Shown: positions 31,789-39,829 of the stretch, piece after piece
Numbering within the stretch: position 1 is the first letter of the stretch
How the letters are laid out: each line of letters opens with the position of its first letter
Assembly (NCBI GenBank): GCA_964530075.1
Contig: CAZGXU010000006.1
Span: 1 to 60,655 of the forward strand
Direction: 5' to 3'
DNA: 60,655 bases
Origin: JANQEA01 sp964530075
Lineage (GTDB): Bacteria; Bipolaricaulota; Bipolaricaulia; UBA7950; UBA9294
Program-made: the position numbers and the translations under genes
The notes under the pieces: model-generated
Database searches by the model: none
What the model was told of the DNA's origin: nothing
The model's input: the letters and a program-made list of their open reading frames with translations, nothing else

Positions 31789-31941
31789 CTACTCTTCCAG
31801 CTCCTCGAGCATCACAGGATTCTCGTCGATCACCTCAAGCAGAGCGTCGCAGTTGGGACAGTAGACGCGCCCGTAGAGGACCGCTTCGTCCTCTTCAAGG
31901 CGGAATCCTCTTCCGCACGCTGGACAGGTTGCTCGTGGCAT
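31789..31941 (-). CDS. LysW-like zinc-ribbon mini-protein
   Basis: 50 residues, translated by hand. Two CPxC knuckles, CPACGRGF and CPNCDALL, form a zinc ribbon with the spacing of the LysW amino-carrier family. GRVYCPNC, LEVIDENP and an acidic end LEELEE match its second half. LysW carries lysine/arginine biosynthetic intermediates on its C-terminal Glu; this protein also ends in Glu but lacks the EDWGE ending. A strong ribosome site GAGGAGGG precedes the ATG at 31941. No LysX/LysZ-type genes are in the window. It may be an orphan carrier protein or an unrelated small zinc-ribbon protein. Confidence 0.75.
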   Translation of the reverse strand: MPRATCPACGRGFRLEEDEAVLYGRVYCPNCDALLEVIDENPVMLEELEE

Positions 31942-32000
31942 CGAACCCTCCTCTCTCTCAGCGCCCGTTCAGGTAGGCGCACCCGTCGCCGTCAGTCGCG

Positions 32001-32105
32001 TTACTTCTTCTTGGGGGTGGCTTTCTTCTTCGTTCCCTTCTTGGCCTTTGCCGGCACGACGAGCACCTCCTCCCACCCCTTCGAGATGAAGGGACAGCGC
32101 AGCAT
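32001..32105 (-). CDS. Possible 34-residue protein with Lys-rich tail
   Basis: A hand translation from the ATG at 32105 gives MLRCPFISKGWEEVLVVPAK followed by a tail of Lys, Ala, Gly, Thr and Pro (GTKKKATPKKK). GGAGGAG lies 12 bases upstream, rather far. The frame is open up to 32243 without another start codon. A -10-like TACAAT is at 32170-32175. The Lys-rich end recalls nucleic-acid-binding tails. It is 59 bases upstream of the LysW-like gene on the same strand and may be co-transcribed. It is not recognised, and whether it is translated is uncertain. Confidence 0.45.
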   Translation of the reverse strand: MLRCPFISKGWEEVLVVPAKAKKGTKKKATPKKK

Positions 32106-32169
32106 AGCATCGAGGATCTCCTCCGTGAATGGTCGAGAACGTCCCGTTGGTCCATCGGTCGGATCGAGG

Positions 32170-32175
32170 ATTGTA
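32170..32175 (-). promoter_or_regulatory. -10-like element upstream of the two small genes
   Basis: Minus strand TACAAT, five of six consensus positions, in a locally AT-richer stretch. No good -35 lies at 17-18 bp. It could start a transcript about 57 bases before the ATG at 32105. Confidence 0.35.
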
Positions 32176-32317
32176 ACGGTCCTAAGATACGGAGAATGCC
32201 TCGCTTCAAATTGCGCCGAACGCCTACCTTGTTGGAGGATTAATTACACGATTCGAGATTCACCCAATCTACCGCTTCCAATTGGGGGCAGAAGTCCCAA
32301 AGGCGGAGCGATGGCCC

Positions 32318-33115
32318 TCACGTGCCGGCCAGCTCGCCGCGGAGCACGGTGACAGCGTGGCCGGAAAGGAGGACGCGATCGCCGGCGACGCGACAGTGGA
32401 TGGCCCCGCCCCGGGCCGACGCCTGGTACCCGACGAACTCGTCGCGCCCGAGCACCTCCGCCCAGTAGGGGGCCAGGGCGCAGTGGGCCGAGCCGGTGAC
32501 CGGGTCCTCGTCGATCCCGGCGCCGGGGGCGAAGAACCGCGACACGAAGTCGAACGCGTCCTCGTCGCTCCTCGCGGTGATCATGACGCCGCGCACGCCG
32601 AGGCGCTTCAGTCCGAGGAAGTTCGGGGCCGCGCCGCGAACGGCGCTCGCCTCGACCAGCTCGACGAGGTAGTCGAAGCGCGTCCGGCCGACGTAGGTCG
32701 CCGCGACGCCGAGGGCGTTGAGGAGTCCGCGGGGTGGCTCGATCGCTTCCGGGGGATTCGCCGGGAAGTCGAGCGTGATCCGGTCGTCTTCGCGGACGGC
32801 GGTCAGCAGGCCGGAAGCGGTATGGAAACGAGCCTGCGCACCAGTCGGCAACATGCCCGTCTCCCACAGGACGTGCGCCGCCGCGAGTGTCGCGTGCCCG
32901 CAGAGCTCGACCTCGACCGCCGGGGTGAACCAACGGAGGTCGAACGCCCCGTCGGCGCGCCGCCGGACGAACGCCGTCTCGGACAGGTTCATCTCCGCGG
33001 CGACGCGCTGCATCCACACCTCGTCGGCCGCCGCATCGAGGATGCAGACCCCGGCCGGGTTCCCCTTGAACGGCACGTTCGTGAACGAATCGACCTGGTA
33101 GATCGGGATGCCCAT
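32318..33115 (-). CDS. PhzF-family isomerase/epimerase
   Basis: 265 residues, the normal PhzF length, with two similar barrel halves. The N-terminus IYQVDSFTNVPFKGNPAGV, catalytic-region Glu in MNLSETAFV, FTPAVEVELCGHATLAAAHV, and the second-half motif EDPVTGSAHCALAPYW are all characteristic. Family members include PhzF of phenazine synthesis and many uncharacterised isomerases. No phenazine genes are nearby, so the substrate is unknown. The ATG at 33115 has ribosome site AAAGGGG. A TAGAAT -10-like hexamer (33160-33165) without a -35, and a CRP-like palindrome at 33219-33240, lie upstream and suggest activator control. Confidence 0.9.
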   Translation of the reverse strand: MGIPIYQVDSFTNVPFKGNPAGVCILDAAADEVWMQRVAAEMNLSETAFVRRRADGAFDLRWFTPAVEVELCGHATLAAAHVLWETGMLPTGAQARFHTASGLLTAVREDDRITLDFPANPPEAIEPPRGLLNALGVAATYVGRTRFDYLVELVEASAVRGAAPNFLGLKRLGVRGVMITARSDEDAFDFVSRFFAPGAGIDEDPVTGSAHCALAPYWAEVLGRDEFVGYQASARGGAIHCRVAGDRVLLSGHAVTVLRGELAGT

Positions 33116-33218
33116 CTTCGCCCCTTTCGACGCTCGACCGCCGACCGTTCGACCCCCTGATTCTACCGTGTCGCCGCGGCGACGGGGAGCCGGAATCGTC
33201 CTCAGCGTCCCCCCGCAC

Positions 33219-33240
33219 GAACGTGACACGTGTCACATTC
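33219..33240. promoter_or_regulatory. CRP/FNR-type palindromic operator
   Basis: 22-bp near-perfect palindrome with one mismatched pair; its core is GTGA-CACGTG-TCAC, matching the CRP/FNR family pattern GTGA-N6-TCAC. It lies between the divergent phzF-family gene and the IPTL-CTERM/exosortase operon, so it may act on either. A class III cyclase is encoded downstream at 38882, which makes cAMP/CRP control attractive but unproven. No CRP gene is in the window. Confidence 0.55.
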
Positions 33241-33335
33241 GCCCCGCACGTCTGGGCGCTCCGTGTGTGATGAAGGACACACTCCCGCCAACCCCGGGTC
33301 CCCTCCCTCCGAACGTGCCGGGCATACCATCGATC

Positions 33336-33403
33336 GGAATGGCTCGGAGAGCCATTCCGCCCGGCTGACGTCGGGCTGCTAGCTGTCTGCGGCCTTCGGG
33401 CCG
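33336..33403 (+). promoter_or_regulatory. Two hairpins in the leader of the exosortase operon
   Basis: A perfect 10-bp stem (GGAATGGCTC, loop GGA, GAGCCATTCC) at 33336-33358. A 5-bp stem capped by a UUCG tetraloop (CGGCC-TTCG-GGCCG) at 33390-33403 ends just before the ribosome site AAAGGGA at 33404-33410. The second hairpin is placed to affect translation initiation. Confidence 0.45.
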
Positions 33404-33410
33404 AAAGGGA

Positions 33411-34481
33411 GTGGTGCGATTGATCGATCGGCTCCGGGTGGTGAGAAGATGGGGAGGGTGTCTGTCGATTGTCGCTGCCGTCGCGCTTCTTCCGGTGATC
33501 GGACTCGCCGACGATCCTTGTACTAAGCTGCCGGATCTCTGGCTCCCGCCGGACGGAACGCCCGGCCTGCAAGGCGGCGGGATCTCCGTGCAGGAGGTGA
33601 CGGGGGACGTCTGCCAGGGGGGCGAGGTCACGATCACCGTGACGATCGACAACCTGAGCTGCGGTGACGCGGACGCGTTCGACGTCACCGTGACCTATAA
33701 CGGGACGACGGAGCTGATCGGCACGCAGCGCGTCGAAGGCGGTCTGCCCGGCTGCGAGTTCACGGTCCTGACGTTCGTCTGGGACACGACGGGCGCGGCG
33801 CCCGGCGAGTACGACATCGTCGCCTGCGCCGACACCGGACACGAGGTCAACGAGCTGAACGAGACCAACAACTGCCTGACGATCGAGACCGATCTCCGGA
33901 TCCTACCGAACGTGCCGCTGATCGAGGTGGAGAAGGCGGCCGTCGATACCGACGGCGGGGCCGTCTACCCGGGGGACACGATCCGCTACGAGGCGGTCCT
34001 CCGGAACGAGGGCTGCGCCGATCTGGAGGACGGACCGGACCACGAGTTCACCGACGCGCTGCCGGCCGGCGTTGCCCCGACGACGTACGTCACCTCGACG
34101 TCCGGGACGGCCGCGTTCGAGGGGGACGAGCTCGTCTGGGACGGGGGGATCCCGTCCGGCGGGACGGTGACGATCAAGTATCGAGTCACCGTCGACGCGG
34201 ACGTCGAAGTCGGGACCGAGATCTGCAATCAGGGAACCGCACGCTGGGACAGCGACGGGGACGACACCTACGACAGCAGCGAGCCGAGCGACGACCCGGC
34301 CACGTCGGCGGAGGACGATCCGACCTGCTTCACGGTCGAGGAGAAGCCCAAAGGCCCCGCCCCGATGTCCGGGACGATCGACGCCCCGACGCTGTCGGAA
34401 TGGGGAATGATCGTCCTGGCCAGCCTGTTCGCGATCGCGTTCGGCTGGCGGCTGGTCCGACGACGCGTCGCCGCCGCGTAG
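33411..34481 (+). CDS. Secreted CARDB/DUF11-domain protein with IPTL-CTERM sorting signal
   Basis: 356 residues. Signal peptide with hydrophobic core LSIVAAVALLPVIGLAD. Residues about 50-165 look like a CARDB-type Ig domain (GGEVTITVTIDNLSCGDADA, EVNELNETNNCL) and about 170-300 like a DUF11-type domain (YPGDTIRYEAVLRNEGCADL). The C-terminus is a classic IPTL-CTERM tripartite signal: PTLSEWGMIVLA, a transmembrane helix, then Arg-rich WRLVRRRVAAA. Exosortase H should cleave it and release or anchor it at the cell surface. Starts at GTG 33411/33414 are very close to the ribosome site; TTG at 33420 has better spacing. It is directly upstream of the sortase gene and is the only visible target. Confidence 0.88.
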   Translation: MVRLIDRLRVVRRWGGCLSIVAAVALLPVIGLADDPCTKLPDLWLPPDGTPGLQGGGISVQEVTGDVCQGGEVTITVTIDNLSCGDADAFDVTVTYNGTTELIGTQRVEGGLPGCEFTVLTFVWDTTGAAPGEYDIVACADTGHEVNELNETNNCLTIETDLRILPNVPLIEVEKAAVDTDGGAVYPGDTIRYEAVLRNEGCADLEDGPDHEFTDALPAGVAPTTYVTSTSGTAAFEGDELVWDGGIPSGGTVTIKYRVTVDADVEVGTEICNQGTARWDSDGDDTYDSSEPSDDPATSAEDDPTCFTVEEKPKGPAPMSGTIDAPTLSEWGMIVLASLFAIAFGWRLVRRRVAAA

Positions 34482-34491
34482 GGGAGGTATC

Positions 34492-35016
34492 ATGGTCGAC
34501 ATCCGGGAACGACGTCCGAAGGGCCTTCTCCACCGCCGTGTCTGGTTGTCCGTCCTGGCCGCCCTGGGCACCGCGGCCCTGCTGATCTGGATCGCGGGAA
34601 ACGGGGCGGTGATGGACGCGGTTCAGGGCGGGCTCGCGCGGATCACGAGCGGGATCCTCAACGGGTTCGGACAGCGGACGATCGTGGTGGCGGGGAGCAC
34701 GGTCTCGTCGGACGCCTTCGCGATCACCGTCGTCGCCGCCTGCACCGGCCTGTTCACGACGGGCCTGTTCCTGATCGCGGTGATCGCCTACCCGACCGGG
34801 TGGCGGTCGAAGCTGATCGGCGCCGGCATCGGCCTCGGCGGCGTCTTCCTGCTGAACATCGTCCGCCTCGTCAGCCTGTACTACATCGGCGTGCACCTGC
34901 CCCGGTTCCTCGATCAGGCGCATCAGCTGATCTGGCAATCGGTGCTGATCGTCTTCGCGGTGGCGCTCTGGCTTCTGTGGGCGGGGAGGTGGGCGCATGC
35001 GCCGGAAACGGCCTAG
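34492..35016 (+). CDS. xrtH: Exosortase H (IPTL-CTERM-specific exosortase)
   Basis: 174 residues, multi-pass membrane cysteine transpeptidase/protease. The catalytic triad is visible: Cys in VVAACTGLFTTGLF, Arg in LLNIVRLVSLYYIG, and His in DQAHQLIWQ, each in or at the end of a transmembrane segment. The short length is typical of XrtH. It starts 10 bases after its IPTL-CTERM substrate gene and overlaps the next gene by 20 bases. The pairing of substrate, XrtH and an associated membrane protein is a known arrangement. Confidence 0.9.
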   Translation: MVDIRERRPKGLLHRRVWLSVLAALGTAALLIWIAGNGAVMDAVQGGLARITSGILNGFGQRTIVVAGSTVSSDAFAITVVAACTGLFTTGLFLIAVIAYPTGWRSKLIGAGIGLGGVFLLNIVRLVSLYYIGVHLPRFLDQAHQLIWQSVLIVFAVALWLLWAGRWAHAPETA

Positions 35017-35635
35017 TGCGACGCCGACCGCGAGGTCCGACCTGGCGAGACTGGTCCTCCGCTTCGTGCTGATCTTCCTCGTCGCGACGGCCGTCCTGGC
35101 CGGGCTCTGGCCGTTCATCGCGCCCGGGTACACGGCCGCGGTGACCGGTCTGGCACGACCGCTGTTTCGATCGGTCGAGGCTCCGAACGTGTCGGTCCTC
35201 GAGGCGCGGGGCGCCGAGATCTGGATCTACCGGGTCGTCGGACCGGGGGAGATCGCCCCGTTCACCTGGTTCGATCGATACACGTTCTTCGCTGTCATCC
35301 CGCTGTTGGCGCTGCTCGTGGCGACGCCCGGGCTCGGATGGCCGCGAAGGCTCGCACGGCTCGGATTCGGCGTCGGCGGGCTGTTCCTCGCCCACGTTGG
35401 CTATCTCGTCGCCTCGGTCGAGCTCTCCTACGCAGCGATCGGCCTGACGCCCGTCGGCCCGTTCCTGGCGCGAACGCTCGACCTCTGGCAGACCGGCGTG
35501 CGCGTCCTGTGGGAGGCCGCACCGGTGGCGATCTGGGTCCTGCTGACGCTCGGGGTGTGGCGGCGGGTCTTGGGGCGGAACCGAAGCGAGAGGGATCAGA
35601 ACCTCTCCGCTGGAGCGGTAGGGGCGTGCGGCTAG
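34997..35635 (+). CDS. Exosortase H-associated membrane protein
   Basis: 212 residues. Transmembrane segments at about 20-45, 98-112, 121-145 and 172-190, with an extracytoplasmic stretch (VEAPNVSVLEARGAEIWIYR) between the first two. It matches the family of membrane proteins encoded directly after xrtH; its role is unknown. It overlaps xrtH by 20 bases, so the two are coupled. The ATG is at 34997. Confidence 0.75.
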   Translation: MRRKRPSATPTARSDLARLVLRFVLIFLVATAVLAGLWPFIAPGYTAAVTGLARPLFRSVEAPNVSVLEARGAEIWIYRVVGPGEIAPFTWFDRYTFFAVIPLLALLVATPGLGWPRRLARLGFGVGGLFLAHVGYLVASVELSYAAIGLTPVGPFLARTLDLWQTGVRVLWEAAPVAIWVLLTLGVWRRVLGRNRSERDQNLSAGAVGACG

Positions 35636-35670
35636 GGAATGACCATGGGCACAGGGGAAGGACGGGAATC

Positions 35671-38600
35671 GTGAAAGCCAGATGGACGGTCGTCGCAGGC
35701 CTGATCCTTTTGTCCGTGGCGGCTTCGTTCGCCGCGGCCTGGGCGTCGGACGCGCAGCTGTACTTCTCGACCGACAAGAGCGGGGAGAACCGCGTCACGA
35801 AGGTGAGGGAGGGGGACGAGATCTGGATCGTCGTCGTCGATCCGGACGAGGACATCGACTGCGACGTGCGGGACAAGTTCTGGACCGACATCAAGGTGAT
35901 GGACACCAAGACCGGCGCCCACATCGTGTGGGAGAGCTACATCGACGAGGACGGCGTCGACACCGATGGCGACGGGAATGGGGACCTTGTCTTCCGCGGG
36001 GACCCGGAGTACGTCCCGCACAGAGGACACTGGCCGGGGACGACGGCCGGCTGGCTCGGGGCGGACTACATGGAAGAAACGAACCACAGCACGGGCGTCT
36101 TCGTCAGCCAGCGGCCGTTCCAGATCGGGACGCGCGTCGACTACGGGGACGACGGCCGGCTCCACGCGCACATCGTCGGCCCGTACGACACCCAGGCGGA
36201 CGGCGCCGTCGATCCGACTGACTTCGAGTGGGGAGGCTACCTGTACGCCGACGGCGACGGAGACGAACATGGCGACGATCGGATCTGGGTCGATCAGAGC
36301 GGCGCGTTCATCCTCGCCCAGGATCCCGACGAGATCCCTACTGTCGATACCACCGACGGCGACGGAGATGCGTGGCTCCCGCCCGGGACGAAGACTCTGG
36401 GTGGCGGCGAGGACTACATGCTCGGCCGATTCGAGAACATGGACACGCTGGTCGGGCTGTACGTCGACCCGAACGACCCGAGCGATGTGGCACTCGGCCT
36501 CGGGAAGATCACCGACGAGAAATCGTCGGTCGAATGGGGGCGCGAGATCTACCACGACGCCAACGAAGCGGCCCTGGTGACGGTCATCGATCCGGACGAG
36601 AACCTCAACTGCGACGCGGTCGAGTCCGTGCCCGTCTTTATTCTGGTCAACCCGGGGTCGTGGAACCCGAGCGTCGACACGAGCCCGACCACGTTCTGTG
36701 CCCTCAAGCGGTACGGCGGGGTGATCGATCTCGCCGGGACCATGCCGGTCGTTGCGAGACCGATCGTCTGGTACAACATCTACGACAGCGGCGTCTCAAT
36801 CGATCTGGCTTTCGATGGAAGCGACCAGCCGAACGTCGATGGGACGTACTACGTCGACTACCCGACGCGGACCGAGTTCGAGACGCCGGGCGATCCAAAC
36901 GAGGGGGTCACCTGGTTCGATACGGCCAGCGAGTCCGGGGTCACCCGGGTGATGTTCTACGCGCAGGAGACCGGGCCGGACACCGGCGTCTTCCAGTTCT
37001 GGATCAACGACATTCTGCGCGATCTCGGGTTCGAATCGCTGAACGTGCGGGACGTGCTCGTCGCCTACTACGTCGACCCGAACGATCAGGACGACTTCAG
37101 CCTGGCGACGGCGTACATCGGCGAGAAGAATCACAGCCAGCTCCGGTTCACCGACTCGGGGCGGAACGACGAGTCGGTCTTCTGGATCGGGCGGGATCCC
37201 GTCTACATCGAGGTCACCGACGCCAACGCCAACACCGATCCGTGCTGTCCGGAGAAGGTCGTCGTCCACGTCTGCGACCCGCACGAGGTCGACGACGCCG
37301 AGTGGCTCGTCCTCGACGAGCTATCGAGCAACTCGCCGGTCTTCTTCACCAACCTTGGGATGCGGCTGGACTCGGTTTGGGACGCCTTGGGCATCGGCGA
37401 TCCGGGGCTCATCGGCGGCTACTCGCTCCGGCTGGACAACTGGGAGCTGGAAGCGTTCAACGAGGATTCGGTCTACGCTCGGTACAACGACGTGCTCTAC
37501 GTGGAGGGCGATCTCGCACAGATCGGAGACATCGATACGGGAACGGCCTTCCCGCCTGAGATCCAAGAGACGCGCGTCGCCAACGACGTGTCGTTCTCGC
37601 TGTTTCACGTCGGGGACACGCAGGTCTACGACGGCGAGGAGATGACGATGTACTTCCTCGATCGGCAGGGGGACCGGGTCGACGGCTACCTCAACTCCGA
37701 CTGCGTGTTTATCGAGGTGGTCGACCCCGATCAGGACGAGGACCAACAGCGGCGCGAGCGGATCGACGGGTACTGGGACGGCCACCAGAACGTGCCGTTC
37801 GGCCCGCAGCACCGGCCGTGGAACCGGCTCGAATGCGGATATCGAGACGACGACGTCCACATCGTCAACGAGCTTCTCGGCGACACGAACATCTTCGCTC
37901 CGTTCGTCGTTGGGGCCGCCGACGGCGATCCGGCCGATCCGGACAACAGCTGGGCGAAGCTGTACGTCCTCAACCCGCGTAGCGGACGGTGGGCGGTCGT
38001 CGACCTGTTGGAGACGGGGATCGACACCGGCGATTTCGTCAGCGTCACGTGCATCGATCTGGTCGACCAACACGAGTGCGTCCCGTCCCTCGGCGTCCTA
38101 CCGGGGGACACCTTGCTGGCGGTGTATCACGATCCGTCGAACCACTCGGACGTCGCGTGGATCTCGATCAAGGTCGAGATCGGCGGCGCCCTGCCGACCG
38201 GCTCGACGCTGTCGTTCGTCGACGCGGAGGGAAGCGCGGTGGCCGCCTACGTCGAGGGGGATCCGATCTACGTCCAAGTCGTCGATCCGTCCGTCGCTGA
38301 CGCGGGGACGCTCGCCGACGCGGTGACGATCGACGGGGTCACCTACGATCTGACGCCGTTCCCCGGGGCGGCGCCGGGAACGTTCATCGCCGGGCCGTTG
38401 GAGCTCGGGGTCGCTGCCGGAGAGACGGTGACGGCGACCTACGTCGATCCGAGCAACCCGGACGACACGAGCACCGCGACGGTGTCGATCGTGGCGACGG
38501 AGTTCCACGTCGAGCGGTTCTACGCCGCCCCGTCGCCGTTCGCAGACGAGGCCCGGTTCGGGTTCGTCGGAAGCGGCATGGCGGAGACGTTCGCGGTGAC

Positions 38601-38784
38601 AGTCTACGACCTGGTGGGACGCCCCGTCTGGCACGCGGAGGAGGAGAACGTCCTCTCGGTCGCCTGGGACGGACGCAACGAGGGCGGGGAGCAACTCGCC
38701 AACGGCGCCTACATCTACGTCGTCGTGGCGACCGGCTCGGAGAGCGCGTTCACCGACAAGGGGAAGGTGTTCATCCTGAGGTAG
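35671..38784 (+). CDS. Large secreted repeat protein with C-terminal FlgD-like Ig domain
   Basis: 1037 residues, GTG start at 35671. Signal peptide: VVAGLILLSVAASFAAAWA. The body is made of about five diverged beta-rich repeats. Each has an opening pattern like VVVDPDEDIDCD (also VTVIDPDENLNCD, IEVTDANANTDPC, IEVVDPDQDED, VQVVDPSVADA) and a closing pattern like YVDPNDPSDVA (also YYVDPNDQDDF, YHDPSNHSDVA, YVDPSNPDDTS). Asp-rich loops (DTDGDGNGD, DGDGDEHGDD) look calcium-binding. The last 85 residues are a FlgD-type Ig domain (YDLVGRPVW, AWDGRNEGGEQLANGAYIY), often seen at the end of surface proteins. There is no CTERM signal, so it is not an exosortase target. Probably a surface-layer or adhesin protein. 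Confidence 0.85.
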   Translation: MKARWTVVAGLILLSVAASFAAAWASDAQLYFSTDKSGENRVTKVREGDEIWIVVVDPDEDIDCDVRDKFWTDIKVMDTKTGAHIVWESYIDEDGVDTDGDGNGDLVFRGDPEYVPHRGHWPGTTAGWLGADYMEETNHSTGVFVSQRPFQIGTRVDYGDDGRLHAHIVGPYDTQADGAVDPTDFEWGGYLYADGDGDEHGDDRIWVDQSGAFILAQDPDEIPTVDTTDGDGDAWLPPGTKTLGGGEDYMLGRFENMDTLVGLYVDPNDPSDVALGLGKITDEKSSVEWGREIYHDANEAALVTVIDPDENLNCDAVESVPVFILVNPGSWNPSVDTSPTTFCALKRYGGVIDLAGTMPVVARPIVWYNIYDSGVSIDLAFDGSDQPNVDGTYYVDYPTRTEFETPGDPNEGVTWFDTASESGVTRVMFYAQETGPDTGVFQFWINDILRDLGFESLNVRDVLVAYYVDPNDQDDFSLATAYIGEKNHSQLRFTDSGRNDESVFWIGRDPVYIEVTDANANTDPCCPEKVVVHVCDPHEVDDAEWLVLDELSSNSPVFFTNLGMRLDSVWDALGIGDPGLIGGYSLRLDNWELEAFNEDSVYARYNDVLYVEGDLAQIGDIDTGTAFPPEIQETRVANDVSFSLFHVGDTQVYDGEEMTMYFLDRQGDRVDGYLNSDCVFIEVVDPDQDEDQQRRERIDGYWDGHQNVPFGPQHRPWNRLECGYRDDDVHIVNELLGDTNIFAPFVVGAADGDPADPDNSWAKLYVLNPRSGRWAVVDLLETGIDTGDFVSVTCIDLVDQHECVPSLGVLPGDTLLAVYHDPSNHSDVAWISIKVEIGGALPTGSTLSFVDAEGSAVAAYVEGDPIYVQVVDPSVADAGTLADAVTIDGVTYDLTPFPGAAPGTFIAGPLELGVAAGETVTATYVDPSNPDDTSTATVSIVATEFHVERFYAAPSPFADEARFGFVGSGMAETFAVTVYDLVGRPVWHAEEENVLSVAWDGRNEGGEQLANGAYIYVVVATGSESAFTDKGKVFILR

Positions 38785-38796
38785 GAGCGAGGGCAT

Positions 38797-38835
38797 CGCG
38801 CCGTCCGGGACGCACCGGGCGGCGCGTTCTTGTTG
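38797..38835 (+). terminator. Rho-independent terminator after the surface-protein operon
   Basis: CGCGCCGTCCGG, loop GACGCA, CCGGGCGGCGCG: a 12-bp stem with one G-U pair, followed by TTCTTGTTG. It is the clearest intrinsic terminator in the window and ends the operon that starts at 33411. Confidence 0.8.
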
Positions 38836-38862
38836 ATCGCCCCTCGCCGGATCGTCTAGTAT
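38833..38862 (+). promoter_or_regulatory. Promoter of the cyclase gene
   Basis: TTGATC (38833-38838), 18 bp spacer, TAGTAT (38857-38862). The -35 box abuts the T tract of the preceding terminator. The predicted leader is only about 13 bases and carries the GGAGGGAGGGGGA ribosome site. Confidence 0.55.
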
Positions 38863-38881
38863 CGCGGAGGGAGGGGGAGCG

Positions 38882-39814
38882 ATGTCCGACGACCGGCCTC
38901 TCGCGATACAGTTCAGCGATCTGCGGGAATTCACCGCGATTACGGCGGAGCGCGGCGACGAGGAGGCGTTCCGCCTCGCGCGGGCGTTCGCCGGGCTCGT
39001 CGAGAGTCGGGTGACGGACCACGGCGGGCGCGTCCTCAAGACGTACGGCGATGGCGTGATGACCTCGTTCGACGACCCGGTGCGGGCGGTCGAGTGCTCG
39101 ATCCGGATGCAGGACGCCCTGTGCACGGAGTACGGTCACGGGGAGGAGACGACCCTCTCGGCGGGGATCGGCCTGACATGGGGGACGGCGATCCGGACCG
39201 ACGACGACCTGTTCGGCAGCTCGGTGAACCTCGCCAAGCGGATCGCCGACGTTGCGAAGGGCGGTCAGATCATCGTCTCATCGACCGTCGCGCGACACGC
39301 GGCCCTGGCGGCGACCGGCCACGATTTCCGCGATCTCGGCGAGCGGCCGCTGAAGGGGCTGGGCGAGCACCGCCTGTACGAGGTCGTCTGGCGGAACGAG
39401 GTCGCCACGCTCGAGACCGTCCGCGACGACATGGAGTTCATCCTGACCGACGACCACAAGCTGGTCATCCAGTTCGCCAAGGAGGCGCGGGAGCAGCTTC
39501 GCAACGTCCAGGAGAAGCTGGCGTCGCTCGGGGAGGGAGAGACCGGCCTTGAGGGGAGGATCAAGCGTTCGATCGGAAGGCGGGTCGCCCGGAGGCTTCC
39601 CGATGTCGTCGAGTGGGCCGCCGCCCGGGCCGGGATGGGGATGGAGCACGAGCTGGGGGACGTCGAAGCCAGGCTCGAAGGGGGCAAGCTGGTCCTGTTC
39701 ATCAACGGGCGGAAGCGGATCACCCTCGGCGACAAGAGCGTCGACCTCTCGGCGGCCGAGCGGTTCATCGATCGCCTCGCAGCGTTGAAGCGCACGGAGT
39801 CCGAGAGCGCGTAA
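38882..39814 (+). CDS. Class III adenylate/guanylate cyclase with C-terminal extension
   Basis: 310 residues. The catalytic domain (1-180) has both metal-binding aspartates, Asp13 (FSDLREFT) and Asp57 (KTYGDGVM), Lys53 in the purine-recognition position, and transition-state Asn116/Arg120 in GSSVNLAKR. All key residues are present, so it should be active as a homodimer, probably making cAMP. Residues 180-310 are a helical, charged extension (REQLRNVQEKLASLG, RRVARRLPDVVEWAAAR) that I do not recognise. There is no transmembrane segment. It is a single-gene unit with its own promoter. Confidence 0.9.
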   Translation: MSDDRPLAIQFSDLREFTAITAERGDEEAFRLARAFAGLVESRVTDHGGRVLKTYGDGVMTSFDDPVRAVECSIRMQDALCTEYGHGEETTLSAGIGLTWGTAIRTDDDLFGSSVNLAKRIADVAKGGQIIVSSTVARHAALAATGHDFRDLGERPLKGLGEHRLYEVVWRNEVATLETVRDDMEFILTDDHKLVIQFAKEAREQLRNVQEKLASLGEGETGLEGRIKRSIGRRVARRLPDVVEWAAARAGMGMEHELGDVEARLEGGKLVLFINGRKRITLGDKSVDLSAAERFIDRLAALKRTESESA

Positions 39815-39829
39815 GGCCCAGCCTGGCCG

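Noticed and set aside
35671..38784. Large repeat protein as a second exosortase target
   Set aside because: It ends in a FlgD-type Ig domain; no IPTL/PEP motif, transmembrane helix or Arg cluster at the C-terminus.
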